Shown: positions 46,986 to 60,600 of the stretch, piece after piece
Layout of the letters: every line of letters starts with the position of its first letter
Numbering within the stretch: position 1 is the stretch's first letter
Source: Maratus speciosus
Lineage: Eukaryota > Arthropoda > Arachnida > Araneae > Salticidae
Length of the DNA: 64,000 nt
NCBI GenBank assembly: GCA_963932465.1
Contig: OZ010800.1
Location: 91,900,307 to 91,964,306 of the forward strand
Reading direction: 5' to 3'
Position numbers and translations under genes: made by a program
The notes under the pieces: model-generated
The model's database searches: none
Told to the model about the DNA's origin: nothing
What the model saw: the letters and a program-made list of their open reading frames with translations, nothing else

Positions 46986-47508
46986 ATGGACGTCATATGC
47001 GCACTTTTTTATAAACGAAGTTTAAGACTGTATTGTAAAAGTGGATTGCTTTAGCGGATGCAAATGACGTCATTTTATAAAAAAGCGTGTATTTTAATTC
47101 TTAAACCTGAATTATGTTTTGTAGAAGTGCGTCATTTTCACAGCTCAGCTGCTTTGAAATTCTGCACAGGTGAAACGGTTTCACTTTTGAAAATAATGTA
47201 ATCGAAATCACACACTGATAAAACGCAATGTTTTACAAAAATTTAGTGTCTTTATAAAAGAGAGTTGACATGAAAATAATAGCGATTTACGTTACAGAAA
47301 TTGATGATTCTCGCCTGGATTGCTTCACCGAGGTAGACAAGCAAACAAATAATCCGTGGTTTAAAATAATATCGTGTTCCTGAAGTTTTTGTCGAAAATT
47401 CTATCGAATAATAAAATTTTAATGCTTATTCTTTAGGACATTCTACTATAATTTTATCAAAATAACATAATTTGCTTAATTTAATTTTTCCTAATTTTAT
47501 ATAATCTA

Positions 47509-49682
47509 TCTATATTTTAAAGGACAAACATATCTGTGCGTAACGTATACGTCATTTTGCGAACGGCAACACTTTGAAATTTGAAAGGAAAATTCGGTTT
47601 TGCAATTTTCGCTACTGCAAATTATTAAATTTCTAAATATCGCACATCTTCAGTTTTTACGTCGTCGTATGGGGAAAAAATGTACTTTTAAATGCAATTT
47701 GTTTGAAAGCTGTATCTCAATTTAATTTTGAGATATTCATTTTTTTGTAGTTTTAAATACATTTTTTGTAATAATGGCAACTGAAGTACTCCATTTCTGT
47801 TGAAAGTCATGGAGGGTTGAAAGTAAAGAGGGGAAATAATCACAGAGGAAAGAAAATAATATATTACTGTACCTTTTTGTTGCCATTTCCTCATAAAAAC
47901 TGAAAAAAAAATGAAATTAAAATGCGTGCTATGTCAGCGATTTTTTAAATTTCTAAATATCGCACATTTTCAATTTTTACACCGTCAAAAAGAGAAAAAA
48001 ATCTACTTTCAAATGCAATTTGTTTGAAAATTGTATCTTAACTGACTGAGTTATTATGGTTTTTAAAATAACTATAGCCACATGTAGCGACCAGTTTGGT
48101 CTCCCTTAAATGTATGCTAGGCATTGCATCGTGTTACTTATATTCATAATTTTATTTAGTTGCTCAAACCTTTGCCAAATCGAAAGATTGTGATAGAGAA
48201 ATCAAGAACTAGATATTTTTGGTTAGTCGGGCATAGGTGATAAATCGCCAAACATTGTACCAGTCTCATTTTTTCATATTTCATTAATTTAGATTAAAAT
48301 ATAATCCTTTCACTCATTTTATTTAAAATGGATAACTTTAATTTGAAACAGAATCATTTAAAATTCATGACTTTCACTTAAAAAAAAATCTTTAAAAAAT
48401 GAAAAAGAATAAGTAATACCATTAATTACGTAATACCATATTAATAGTAATACCATAGTAATACCATATTAAGTATTACGTAATACCATAATAAGTAATA
48501 CCATAATTAACCATTTAATTTCAACATTATTTCGACATTGATATTCAACATTGTTTTAATTTATACCTCGAAAAATAAAAAAATGTTGCTGGCGAGTTAA
48601 AAAATGCTATTGGCGAGAATTGCGCCCAGCTGACATAAAAGTACGAACTCTTTGCAATCATGGCAACTTTTATGTAGTTTTATTCGATAAAAATATTTTG
48701 ATTAAATAGGTTTCCAGAAAATACGTTGCCAATTTTTTTTTCTCGCCACGGACCTTTTCTCTATTTCGCCAAGTACCTATACTGGAAAAGTACCTTTATT
48801 TATTTATTTATTGTATTTTAAATGAGATGAATAAAAGACGGCACAGATGCCATATACGCACCACGTTGGCGCGATTTGTTTCTGACGCCAATGTCATATA
48901 CGCACCGGGGTACTTAATTGGCGCCAAAGCGTCGTTATTATGCTTGATATGCTAATTCGGATGTTGTTGTTTATTTATTAATATATTGTTTATTTACTTT
49001 TATTTTATTTTTTAAAATTATATAAATTGTTTTGTTCTATAGTTATTAATTAAACTTTTCTTTATTTATTGTTATTCCCTTTTTAATAATATTACACAAT
49101 AACCAATGAAATGCGTTTCATTCGGGCGTTGCCATTAAACAATTAACAAATATTCGCGCTTTATGTGCCACGTACGATAGCGTAATATATATATAGATTT
49201 TTAAGCATAAATTATTTTTTAATTAATCTCTATCACGTTTAGCTCGATTACGAAAGATTAATTCGCTTGCCCTTAAAACAATGTAAAAAGTTCAGCATTT
49301 ATTTCCGTCTAATGTTCTATAACAAAATTAAAACTTCCTCTATAGGAAAATAAATAAAATAATGTAAATAAGAAACAAATTTAACAGACGTGTGATTGAA
49401 CCACGCGCTTAAAGCACTGAAATGATTGGAAAGACTGCCGCAAGTTGCAAAATCTTGGGTTAATAACTCCTGGCATGCGGTGACATGTGAATTTATCGCT
49501 TTTAATAAATTTTAAAATATTTGATTGCATAATTGATATTTTTCATATAAAAATTCTTTTTTATGTTAGACGGCAATTTAAAATATATATTACACGTAAA
49601 AAAATAATTAGTTTTCAAAAAAAAAAAAAAATGGTTCTCACCTATACTCTGTAACCCGAGGAGCTCGGGTTTGATCCCCTAG
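47509..49682 (+). mobile_element. Probable Helitron, 5' end to hairpin-CTAG 3' end
   Basis: The 5' end (TCTATATTTTAAAGGACAAA, after A) belongs to the same family as 46551. The 3' end carries hairpin AACCCGAG / CTCGGGTT, then TGATCCC and CTAG (49679-49682), followed by T. Pairing of these two ends is inferred from orientation. A fragment of another dispersed repeat (48.1-49.1 kb) lies between them, so the element may be composite. Confidence 0.55.
48085..49090. repeat. Dispersed repeat, copy 2 (blocks shared with 15.8-16.75 kb)
   Basis: Contains the three blocks of copy 1 in the order: GCGACCAGTTTGGTCTCCC, then CTCTTTGCAATCATGGCAAC, then CATATACGCACCGGGGTACT to GTTCTATAGTTATTAAT. Between them, near 48770-48797, is an inverted GTACTTTTCCAGTATAGG word shared with 55.0-55.5 kb. 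Short ATACCATA tandem words fill 48415-48500. Confidence 0.7.
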
Positions 49683-51571
49683 TATATATAAAATCCAAAC
49701 GGAAATTTCGTTTGGGACATCTATATTTCGAGTTCTACTGCATCGATTTTGACGAAATTTACACTGTTAGATAGATATTCATTCAGGAAAGGTTTTAAGC
49801 TGTAACACATCGTTCTACGTGGATTAGTTATATAATTATGACAGAAAGTTCTGTTATTTTGGGCGATAAGGTTATCATTTTATTTCTTGGTGAACTTTAT
49901 CATTGATGAAAAAATTGAAACGGCTCGAAAAATAAAAGAAAAAATCGTTACTCATTTTATTTAAAATTTAAGAAAAGGAGAAAAAGAAAAAAGAAATCAG
50001 TTTTAATGAGTGGTCATATAAAAAAAACGAAAATATTTAATTTAAACATGAAAGGAAATGTTCGTAATGCTTAAAAAATTACTCAGTTGAAACATTGCAA
50101 TTGAAATAAGATTTGGTGATTTATCTTTTGCGTCAGGATAAGAAAAATGCAACTGAAATATTGATAAGATGACATGAAGGAAGTTCTCCATAAACGCAAG
50201 CTGAGAAAAATTTGAAAAACAAAAAATGTGGAATAACCTTCACATGAGGATATATATGTATATGAAAAAAAAAAAATCGGCAGAACCTCCATTTAGTGTT
50301 CGTAAAATAATAATGAAAATTTCTTTTTTTTTGTTATTTAACGCTGGTTGGCGACACAGTAAACTTTTGAATAATGATATGATAAATTTTCTTTAAGAAA
50401 AACTTTTTCAACTCTCCATACACAGTTAGTTTAAGTACGTTTAACTTAAATAAATACATTTTTATAACTGCACTTTTGTCAGATAATTTTGTCATATACA
50501 TTTGTATGTGTATATAATGAAATTTAACGAACGTAATTATGCTGTTTAGAAGAAAATTTAAATGAATTAAATTGTTTCAAACAGATAATTAAGGTCCGAT
50601 TCTGAGCATTGACAATTTGACTTCGATATTATTAGTGTCAGAGACAATAAAATAAAAGTGTTGTTGCCATGGAAATTACGACTTAATATCGAAATGTTTA
50701 ATGATAGCATTCTTAATCAAAATACACTTAAAACTTTTCCCGCCGGTGATACCGTAAAAAAAATGAAATAATTACAGCAACACGCAATTTGTATTATAAT
50801 ATAAGCTTACTGAAAAAATAATAAACTAATCCACCGTTTAAGTTTAAATTGATAGAGTAATAGGCATTTAAATACGTATTTAACAAGAATTTTATAAATG
50901 CATTTCAATGTCTTGCATTTGACAAGGAAATGTAATGCATAGCCAGATAGCGCGGAGAGTTCGTATTTTCGAACCAAATGTTTGAAAAAGTGTATTTTTC
51001 ATAGATTTTCTACTGGGATTCTGCAGCTGCATTTAACTGATATTTTTTTACATACATGAGTAATTTTATTAGCATTTCCGTTTTCAAAATTTTTGAGTAT
51101 GCGTTTTCGGGAGACCTTCCCTGTGAGTATTTTTTTTTATTTTTAATTATCTAACCCTTACAGAAAAAACTAGCAGATGTATTTTAAAAATGACGATACT
51201 TATGAGTTACATGTTTATTTTGATTTTACATTTGTCGCCAAATAATTTGATTTTAATCCAAAAAGGCGTAAACGTGACATCAGCCCCATCGATGTTTACA
51301 TTATATAGGTGATTTTTCAAATGTAAGACAGTATTTTTGGAGCAATTTTTTATATTGAAATATTTATTATATAAATAGCAGTTAATATTATAAAAATGGA
51401 TTTAAATTTAGTGAAAATGTCTGCCCCCCTCCATACACACATATTCTAAATAATTTAATTTCGGACATTTGAAATATTTTTCATATACTTTACTATGGAA
51501 ACATCCTGCTTTGTTTTCCCCAAACTTGTGACTTTTATAACCTCGAAATTCAGATCAGCAAATATTGTACA

Positions 51572-51609
<38 letters not shown>

Positions 51610-51960
51610 ACATATCGCCAATTTCCCTCTTAGAAATGTCTACTGTTTCAAATTTTAAGTACTAAATATTATTCTTAAGAAAATTTTCGCAATCATGCGT
51701 TATTAATACCACATAAGAAAACATTTTACAATAAAAATTGCTTACTGAAATAAATTTTCGATGATCTTTTTCAATTCGACAATCCCTTTGCATTTTTTTT
51801 TTCGGAAGGTTTTTCAATGATATCGGATTTATCTTCCGCAATCAGGTTACCCGCTAATTAGCGTATTTCCTGAACTGTTGGATGTTTCTTTTATATTAGA
51901 AAGAGACTCTGTGGACAGTGATCTCGATTGCAGAAGATTATATGAAATTTGTTCTTAGCG
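49683..51960. other. AT-rich region, no recognised gene
   Basis: No element border or domain-bearing frame. A run of 31 T lies at 51575-51605 and poly-A at about 50266-50277. Confidence 0.5.
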
Positions 51961-53416
51961 ATTAATAAATTTATCATAGTTTTATAAACAAAAAAGAATG
52001 ATTGTTTTGTTTTAAATATGACGTCATTTTTACTCACTGAATTATTTTGCCTAGTGTCAGAAACTCAAAATAACAACTTAAAACAATGACATAGAAATGT
52101 GTCTCTAAACTGTGATGACACGCTTGCAGGGCGGCTATACTTGCTCTTAAAAAATACACACTAAACTTCAAATTTAAACCAAAACAAATTTATAAATCTT
52201 AACTTTAATGAAACATTTATATATACAACTCTTAGACATAAAAACATAACACACAGCTTAAAATTTGACTATGCATAATACGCTTAAGTTTACAATATAG
52301 AATATTTACACAATTAAATTTAGAACAAACACACAATTATAATGTACTATATACATAGAAATAACAACATTTACAGAAATAATATTATAAAATCGCAAAG
52401 AACTGCCTCTACTTTAAACGCAAAAAAGGACTCGCTTCCTACCAATGTGACGCTTTTAGTATCCACAATTTTAAATTACTATTTATCCTGTGGGCAGAGG
52501 ATCTCATCTGTAAATGTTTTAGAACAAAAACTTTTCACTGATGCACACAAATTTCTCGCAGTTAATTTTTACGTATAAACAGTGCATATAACTTATGCCC
52601 AATGTACATTTTACACTCGCAGCTAAAACTCTAAGGGTCATCGGCCAGAACTTTTAAAATCCTGCCCGAACCCTTTTTTCCTTTCATCAAAAACTCCTCA
52701 TTTTCGCAGCAAAAAACCTAGTATCTACTCTAGCTCTGAAACTACATGTCTGTTCGAATAATAAAAACCTCTACCCTGTTACGTCACATGATTACATCAA
52801 CCCTAAAACGCGGGAAGAGAAAAAAATGCACTCCATTGGCAGAAAAATGGGCAGGAGGAAAAAATTACATTCGTTAGATGCGAGATTTCAAAACACATGG
52901 CTCTTGCCAACACCTAGCGTCTGAAACTCGGTATCAGCGTAAAGTAAAAATATTGAAATGTAACTGATTTATGAAGAAGATGCGTGATTGGTTTAATGTC
53001 TGACGTCATTTTCTGTTCAAAAAGTATAAAAAAGTTACTTTTATTTGTAATGTGAAAATGGCATCAATAAGGATATAATCAATAAAAATAATAAACCATT
53101 AATATTTTTCGTTTACTTTCAATATAAATGGAGTACTTCAGTTGCCACGATTACAAAGTTTGAATTAAAAACTACAAAAAAATTAATATCTAAAAAATAA
53201 AGAGGTACAGCTTTCAAACAAATTGCATTTAAAAGCATATTTTTTTCCCTGTACGAAGGTGTAAAAATTGAAAATGTGCGATGTTTAGAAGTTTAAATAT
53301 TTGCAGTAGCGAAAATTGCAAAACCGAAATTTCATTTCAAATTTCAAAGTGTTGCCATTCGCAAAATGACGTATGCGTTACGCACAGATATGTTTGTCCT
53401 TTATAATTTAAATAGA
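51961..53416 (-). mobile_element. Helitron fragment of the 23.3-24.4 kb family, interrupted
   Basis: The 5' end is at 53416 (TCTATTTAAATTATAAAGGA on the minus strand), with the conserved ACGCACAGATATGTTTGTCC beside it. Matching sequence continues left to about 52920 and, after an unrelated stretch, resumes near 52095 (ATATGACGTCATTTT). The unrelated stretch (about 52100-52910) is flanked by similar CCTAG-GTC-GAAACTC words at about 52049 and 52911, suggesting an insertion. Its identity is unknown; the 78-codon frame at 52342-52578 has no domain. No 3' end was found. Confidence 0.65.
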
Positions 53417-54019
53417 TAGCTCTTTCCTTTCAGAAATTATCGGGGTGCAAAGGACTTCAACGGGCACACTATATACACTCTTGAATCCAAATTTATCTTA
53501 AAAGTTCAAAAAACAATATCAACCAAATTTCGAAATGAATATGGTATGTAATAATATTATATATTAATCGTTAAGCTAAAACATATATTAAAATGAAGCT
53601 AATTGGGATGTAGAACCCACTAGAAAATATCAAAATATTGACTATCTTAAACATTTTATTATATTAATGAAACAAAATAAAATTAACATAAAATAGAAAT
53701 AATCACAAATGGAACAAAATGTAGTAGAAAAATATATAATGAAAGGAAAAAAGATGACATACGTAGTAACACATAGTATTTAATCATTGATAGATAAGTA
53801 TACCACGTATTTCTAAAAATGCAGCATTTCACGAAACAGGCAGGTAAATAAGCAAAATATAACCTGTTACTTGTCATTATAATGCATTGGAACTCATAAT
53901 AAATGAAAAGTCAAAAGAAAAAATAATGATAGACTTTCAAGTGAAAGAAAAACTGGAATTGTACTAACATTATTTCATAACATGCAAATACACCAACCAA
54001 CATAAATGAATGAATATAG
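53417..54019. other. AT-rich spacer, nothing recognised
   Basis: No gene or repeat is supported. Confidence 0.5.
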
Positions 54020-54320
54020 TATATATACCCAAATTCCGCTTTTCGGGTTACAGAATGTATTACAAGGACGCTATGCGATAATTTTGTTTGTAAATTTAAA
54101 CTGTATTGTAATTTCTACATTTAATATATTCTTTTAGATTGCCAATTATCAACAACAAACTGTATATATTTATGAAAAATATAAATTATGTAATCGAGTG
54201 AAGTTTGATATTTATTAAAAAATGTACTTTCGTATTAGCCGCATATAATGAGGTAATAACCGAAGATATTTCTAAAGTTTTCATTACTTACAGAACAGCC
54301 TTTCAAATTCTGATAATTTC
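54020..54320 (+). repeat. Dispersed repeat D, copy 2
   Basis: Second copy of the 42.0-kb repeat, same direction. It has AAGGACGCTATGCGATAATT where copy 1 has a (TA)n expansion. Confidence 0.65.
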
Positions 54321-54671
54321 AGTGGCTCAAGCCTGTAGTCTGATTACTAATCTTTTCAAATCGTGTTAAATTTGTAGTATTTTATTTTATGTATTTATTT
54401 ATTTATGAAGTTTAAATTTCATTATGGGATATCAGCAGGAAACATATGCTAAGCAATTTATATTGTTTTGTGTTTCAAAATTGGGATGCACGCGATAGAC
54501 AAAGATTTAAAAAAAAATATTTTAAAATTTTTTTAATCATGAATGTTGAGATACCATTGTCAAACAAATTGCATTTGAAAAGGTATCTATTTATATAAAA
54601 TCTAAGTCTCTGTGTATCCCTCACAATTTCAGTAGGACCACTTCATTGTAATGGGTAATTGTTGAAAATGA

Positions 54672-55500
54672 CTAATGCAGGGTTACCACAGTAGCGCCAA
54701 ATGTTGACCAACTTGTGGAATTATCGCCAAATTAGGCGCCAAAAATAAGTTGTCATATATGAAGTCAACTTGGCTATAGCTAGCTAATTTGGCGAGATTC
54801 CTATTTAAAACCATTACTATTTCATAATTGTGGTCACCGCAATTTAATTAAAGCTCCGCGCTTTTAAGGTTTTTTTTTTCAAAATCTATGGGTGAGAATT
54901 TAAAGTGTAATATACGAAAATGTACGTCTTTACATCTTCATCCTGATGCTAGTAATAACCTAACAAGCAATAGACGACGCTGTACTGTCTGAGCTCCTAA
55001 CTGCCCACTTTTAACGTACTTTAGGTACTTTTCCAGTATAGCGGCCTTGGCGAGATAGAGAAAATGAAATTTGGTAAAATATTTTCTGGCAACTTATTCA
55101 CTATTTTATATACACAAGTAATTTTTCGATTTTTATAGAATTTATTTAATATAAAGCAGCCATTTAAATATTTTTGTATACAAGCTGAAATAAATTGTAT
55201 ATATATATATAAACAATAATATAGATATAAATACTATGTTTATAGATTATATAAATAAACTTAAAAGTTAGTTAATTTTGTTTTCATAGCTGTTTATATC
55301 ATTTGACAAAAAACTCACTTCTGAAAGCAAAATTATGACAAACTTTTAAAAAGTACGCCAAGGCCCCTATACTGGAAAAGTACCACGCTTTATTAGTCGG
55401 ATACGAAAGTTAAATTGTCGGTACTTTTCCACTTTAGGGTCCTTGGTGAAGAAAGAAAATTAGCAACATATTTTCAGGCAACCTATTCGCTGTTTCATTT
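54672..55500. repeat. Degenerate TTGGCGA and GTACTTTTCCAG repeats
   Basis: 54672-54810 holds a diverged TTGGCGA-type repeat (ATCGCCAAATTAGGCGCCAA). Next, GTACTTTTCCAGTATAG-GGCCTTGGCG occurs at about 55017-55047, inverted at 55351-55384, and again at about 55418-55447 in decayed form. The first two make an inverted repeat of about 370 bp. A related word is at 48763-48797. Confidence 0.6.
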
Positions 55501-55979
55501 CTTATACACACGAATTGTTTTTCAATATTTATACTATTTATTTCGCATAAAGAAGCCATATATATAATTTTATAATATAAGCATGGCCTGTAATTCGCAA
55601 AAAGCCTCATGTCCGCACAATACTTGGAACCAAGCTGTGAGGATTAATGGTCTTCTACTGTATTACAGTTTTTCATAAATGAGTTTCGTTTTTAAAATCT
55701 GTTATTGTCACCTATCACTGCGGAACAAGCAAGAAAATCTCATATTCTTGGGCATGTGTTGTTTATATGTTTATATCTCATATTCCGTAATTTTTGACGG
55801 GCTATCTTTCTAGTTATTTTAAATATTCGACGAATTAAAAATTAAAATTGTTCTTTGTTTTGAAATTAGAATAATTGCATTAAAAGAGAAATTTACTATC
55901 CAAGTCGTTGACATCGTGAAATGACATCGTTAAAATGACATCAGTGTTTCACACGGAATAGCTTTTGCAACATAATATA
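55501..55979. other. AT-rich spacer
   Basis: No gene or repeat border recognised. Confidence 0.5.
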
Positions 55980-57339
55980 GGGTCATTCCATACAAAATGA
56001 GCAAACCCGCTGTGGCAGACATGTCACAGATTTTAATGAAAATCAATCTATAAGGAGATCATATCTATTTCTGAGTAAATGTAAAATAATAGATTTCAGG
56101 GTTGTTTATTTAAGTATTGAAATTTACATTAAAAGTGGATGCAAAATCAAGGTTTTGTCCACATGCAAAAACTTCAATTTTAATTATTAGCCTTAGGAAT
56201 GGAAAGACTATATTAAAAATTATTTATAATTAGGAATGAATAATACGCAGCAGAACGGCGTAAGTTAGCAATTGTATTTTTATTCCGTAATTTAAAAAAA
56301 AAATGAAAAATTTTGAGGGAAAATTTCAATATTTCTATTATTCATTTAAACATGAAGGACAGTTCTAACAAGGTTAAAACAACTTGACGTTATAGCTAAA
56401 AGTATATATTTTAAATATCGATACTTTCATTCTTGCCTTTTTATTCCTTAATGAGAGAAAAATAAATAGTAAAAAATGTTGAGGGTGAAATGCAATATTT
56501 CTATAACTTCTTTTTAAGTGAAGGAAAGCTTTATTAAACTTTTAAGTTATTTGATATTATAGATAAAAGTGTATATTTTAAATATAGAAACTTTTATTCT
56601 TGCTTTTAGTTTATTTTTGGCTATTAATATATTTATTTTAAAGTACAGTGAAAAAAAATTATATATTTATCCTCTAAATCCATAGATGGCAGCACTACAT
56701 TTTCCCCTTTGAAATCGTGCAATATTGTTAAAAAAAAAAAAAAGAAAAAAAAAACGCTCGCGGATTCAAAGAGGAATACAAAAATTATTATTTTTTAACA
56801 CAATTTTGTGACGTTAGGAATCAAAAAGCAATCTTGGATTTTTTTTAACATATCATGGACTTATTGATGTTTATGTCTGTGCAATAACTGTAATGTCTGA
56901 CCTTCCCTTCATTATTTTTTTTTATCTATCAATAAGAGGAAACACTACGATTTTGTCTTTTTTTTTAAGTTTCTAAAATTTTTTAAAGGTGAAGGAAATA
57001 CATGGCAACTTAAAAACTTTAGCAATTCGATCTTAATATATAACGCTAATCAGACATGAATTTCACAGATGTTTTTGAATTCCTTTAATTTTTATAACGT
57101 TTTTAATTTTCTCAAAACCGACAAATTTTCAATTTTTACAACAAATTTAAGATGAATCATGACATTAATAAATTATTATTAATAAATAAATATGAAGTTA
57201 ATTTTCCAGAGATTACAATATTATAAAAAGATTTAATTTATGTTAAATAGTTTTCAAGACACGAAACTTCAAACTTGCAACTTTAAACGATTGTACGCAT
57301 GCCATTCTATGTCACAAGTTTTTTAAATGTCCAGAACTT

Positions 57340-57386
<47 letters not shown>

Positions 57387-57664
57387 TCGAAATATTTTGC
57401 AATGAAAAATTACTGTCACTGTTTAGGTCGAACATTACAGTTTCTACTGAAGTCCAAACCATTCCTCACATAAGACAAACAGCTGCAACATTTGGTTGGG
57501 GTTGCCGTAGAGTTCTCCTTTTGAAGAAAAAAAAAACGATATTTGAATATGAATATACGAAATTTGAATATGAATTGAATGTGTCTAACAAATTTTATTA
57601 AAATCGGTTATTATGCAGTCACGACTTTTTTTTAAATTTTTGCTCATTTTGTGTGGAATGACTT
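55980..57664. mobile_element. TA-flanked DNA transposon without transposase
   Basis: The left end GGGTCATTCCATACAAAATG (with AGCAAA) and right end, read on the other strand, AAGTCATTCCACACAAAATG (with AGCAAA) form inverted termini of about 26 bp. TA flanks both sides. Internally a tandem duplication of about 165 bp is visible (56270-56420 against 56440-56610, sharing AAAAGT-TATATTTTAAATAT). A 44-T run lies at 57342-57385. The 100-codon frame at 57299-57601 is mostly poly-Phe from that run and is not a gene. Superfamily unknown. Confidence 0.65.
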
Positions 57665-60600
57665 TATAGTAGATATAATGACTGTTTTCATTTAATATCA
57701 TTTTCATTTCTAAAAGTATTCAATTTCTCCTGAAAACAAACGAAATATTTGGAAGTATACCGAAGCAATAAAAGCATATATGGCACCGTCTATATTTTAC
57801 ATGTTATAAATCGAACTACGTCTTTAATGAAATTAAATGTAAAATTTTAAATGTATTTATTAAATAATCATTTAAAGTCATTTGATTCATTCATGCGGTT
57901 TTAATTTTATCTTAATTTTACCAACAACACATTATAAAATTACTTATTTAGTAGAATATAATTGAGCTATGTTGTTTCATAGTTGTTAAATAGATTATAT
58001 GTCGATATGACGATTTTGCGTATTAGTAAACAAAAATACCGATATTAAAATTTATCCAGAAATGCGATATCTCTGCTTAGATTTGTCGCAGGCAGTCTTG
58101 TAATCTGTAAATAGCTGATAAGTAGCGGCTCATACGACAAAAAAAAGTTGTTGTTATTGAGTGTGTTTTATATCAATAGTGCGGACGCTATGCGATTTTT
58201 TTTCAATTTTTTTTCCTCCCGCAAGAGCGCGCAGTAAATATCTTTCACTACCGCATCTTGCATTTTCAGCAAAGAAAAAAATCTACAGATAGCTTTTTAA
58301 GGATAATAAAAGAGAGAGACTCTAAGAGAAAGTTCTAAGAACATTCAACCATTTTTCTTTTAAGCTCAGACTTTGCTTTACGTTTAATTCCCAAAGTAAA
58401 AGAAAACAAAAATAATAATAAGAAAAAGCAGTATGCAGTGTCATGTAATTTCCTTTCTTTGTTTTTAACTAGAGTTTTTGAAAAAAATATAATGATTCAG
58501 AAGTACGAAAATGAAATTACTACTCTTTATTTGGTTTAAAAAAAAACGCTATGTACTTAGAGATGAAACTTAGACGATTGACTTTGTAATGTAAAATCCT
58601 AAGAAGATAAGAGACAAAAATGGCTTCTTAACAGATAGCATCACTTTGATGCTCTGACATTTAAGACTTTTCTATGTTTTTCTTTAATAAAAACGAGCTG
58701 TATATAAAACTATGATTAAACTAATTTAAAACACATATACTGATGGGCGATTTTACGGTCCTGTGTGGGACAATTAGACTAAACTTCCATAAAAACCTTT
58801 ACAATTATTAAACTCATAAGGATTTTATTTATTTACTTTTTTTACTGATCCAGAGTAAGTACTCTACGCATGTGATATTATAAACAAAACCTTTTTCATT
58901 CACGCTTTTAAATGAAACAAAATAATGAATTAGAACTATCATGGGTCGGACACATTATTGGACAACACATTTAAAGTTCTTTGCTTCTGACAAGAAATAC
59001 CCTGAGTCTGTTGTGTTTCTGTTTATAGAGTAGTAAAGTTTTTTACTGTACGCTCAGACTCCTTACTAACTATTTATTATACATGTTTGAAAACGTTATT
59101 ATACATGTTATTATATTTATTATACATGTTTTGTAACGTGTTTATTATACATGTTTGATAATCAGGATTATGTGGTCTTCTAGTTGGCATGAATACAGTG
59201 ATAGATGTTAGTTGCGTCGCATTAGTTGATTCTCTCCCCTCGTTGAAATTCCAGCCTAATTCTACGCTTCAACGAGCCACCGTTAGCACTAACTTTCTAT
59301 TTTTACTGAATATGGAATGATATACTTCTGCTGTAAGTTTGTCTACGTGGCAAGGTGTTGCGATTAATACTTCAAATAAAAGTATATTGGAGACCATACT
59401 TTGCCTTCAATTAGTGACATTGTCGTATTTCACAGTTATATTGTCTATAATGCTATTTCACAGTTATTATTGACGTCGTCTTACGGGGCAGAAGCAATCG
59501 TTTCACCCTGAAGTAATCTTTTGTTATGTTTCGGAATACATTCAAGATAACCATTTATTTTAAGCTAGTGCAAGAATTTATAGAATGTCTTGAGCTGACA
59601 TTTTTTGTCTCATTATTTTAATCCTGAAGATTATAATTTGAACATATTTACTTAAATTCCCTGCTCCACTGTCAGCGTCGTTGATTACTGATTTTAAAGA
59701 AATTGCTTTCAGTTCCCATGTAGTATTACTGGTTGAACATTAGTGGAAGGGGCCGAAGGTTTCGCCACAAGTTTTCTGGTCATTTCACCTTTTTAAATTT
59801 CGATTTTTTAAACATTTGCTTTACTGGAGGATATATGCCCTAAAAATATTCAGATTGTCAATTTTCACATTTCTAACCCTAGCAATTTTAGCAATATTGC
59901 TTGTTACTTGTTTACGGCATTATTTTTGAAGGTCTAATAGCGCGATATTCCCCATGTTTATGAAATCTCATTCAATAGTACTTTGCAAATAAAGCGTTGC
60001 CAGTGGTGACATTACATGTAGTGATCTTTACATAAAGTGATCAATGATGAGGTGACCAGTCGTAACGTAACTAGTAGTAATATTTTCGCAATTCAACTGT
60101 AATTATCATGATTTCTCATTGCTGCTTTTCTGCCATTTAATTGTTCTGTAATACGGATTGACAAAAAAAAAATTCGTTAAATTCAAAATTACTATGAAAG
60201 CAATCTTAGAGATAAGAATAAATTATTGTATATTATTTGTACAAGTTGCTTTCGAAATTTACGATTGATTTCATTAATGTATCATAGATTACACTACATT
60301 ACATAATTACATAATAAACTGCATAATTATTGAATGTTACGAATTGTATTCAATCAGTATTATAATTTTACCAATCAATATGATTGTGTTAAAAATAATA
60401 GTAAACTGCATAGTGTTTAACTTTAATCTTCTAAAATGTGTAAATAAATCAAACATTACTGAATTTTATCCTAAAAATTTTTTAAAAAGTCATGAACTGT
60501 ACATTATGATAAGGAGAATTGGGCAGGCGTGATACAGGATTAAAAGTTCGGGTTCGATTTTTATTTAGAAACTAAAAATTCAGACCGGAAATATTGACAG

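Noticed and set aside
49640..49682. tRNA-like B-box (GGGTTTGATCCCC) suggesting a SINE
   Set aside because: There is no A-box upstream. The hairpin AACCCGAG/CTCGGGTT followed by CTAG and T fits a Helitron 3' end much better.
57299..57601. 100-codon open frame
   Set aside because: Most of it is poly-Phe from a 44-T run; the remainder has no domain and lies inside a non-coding TIR element.
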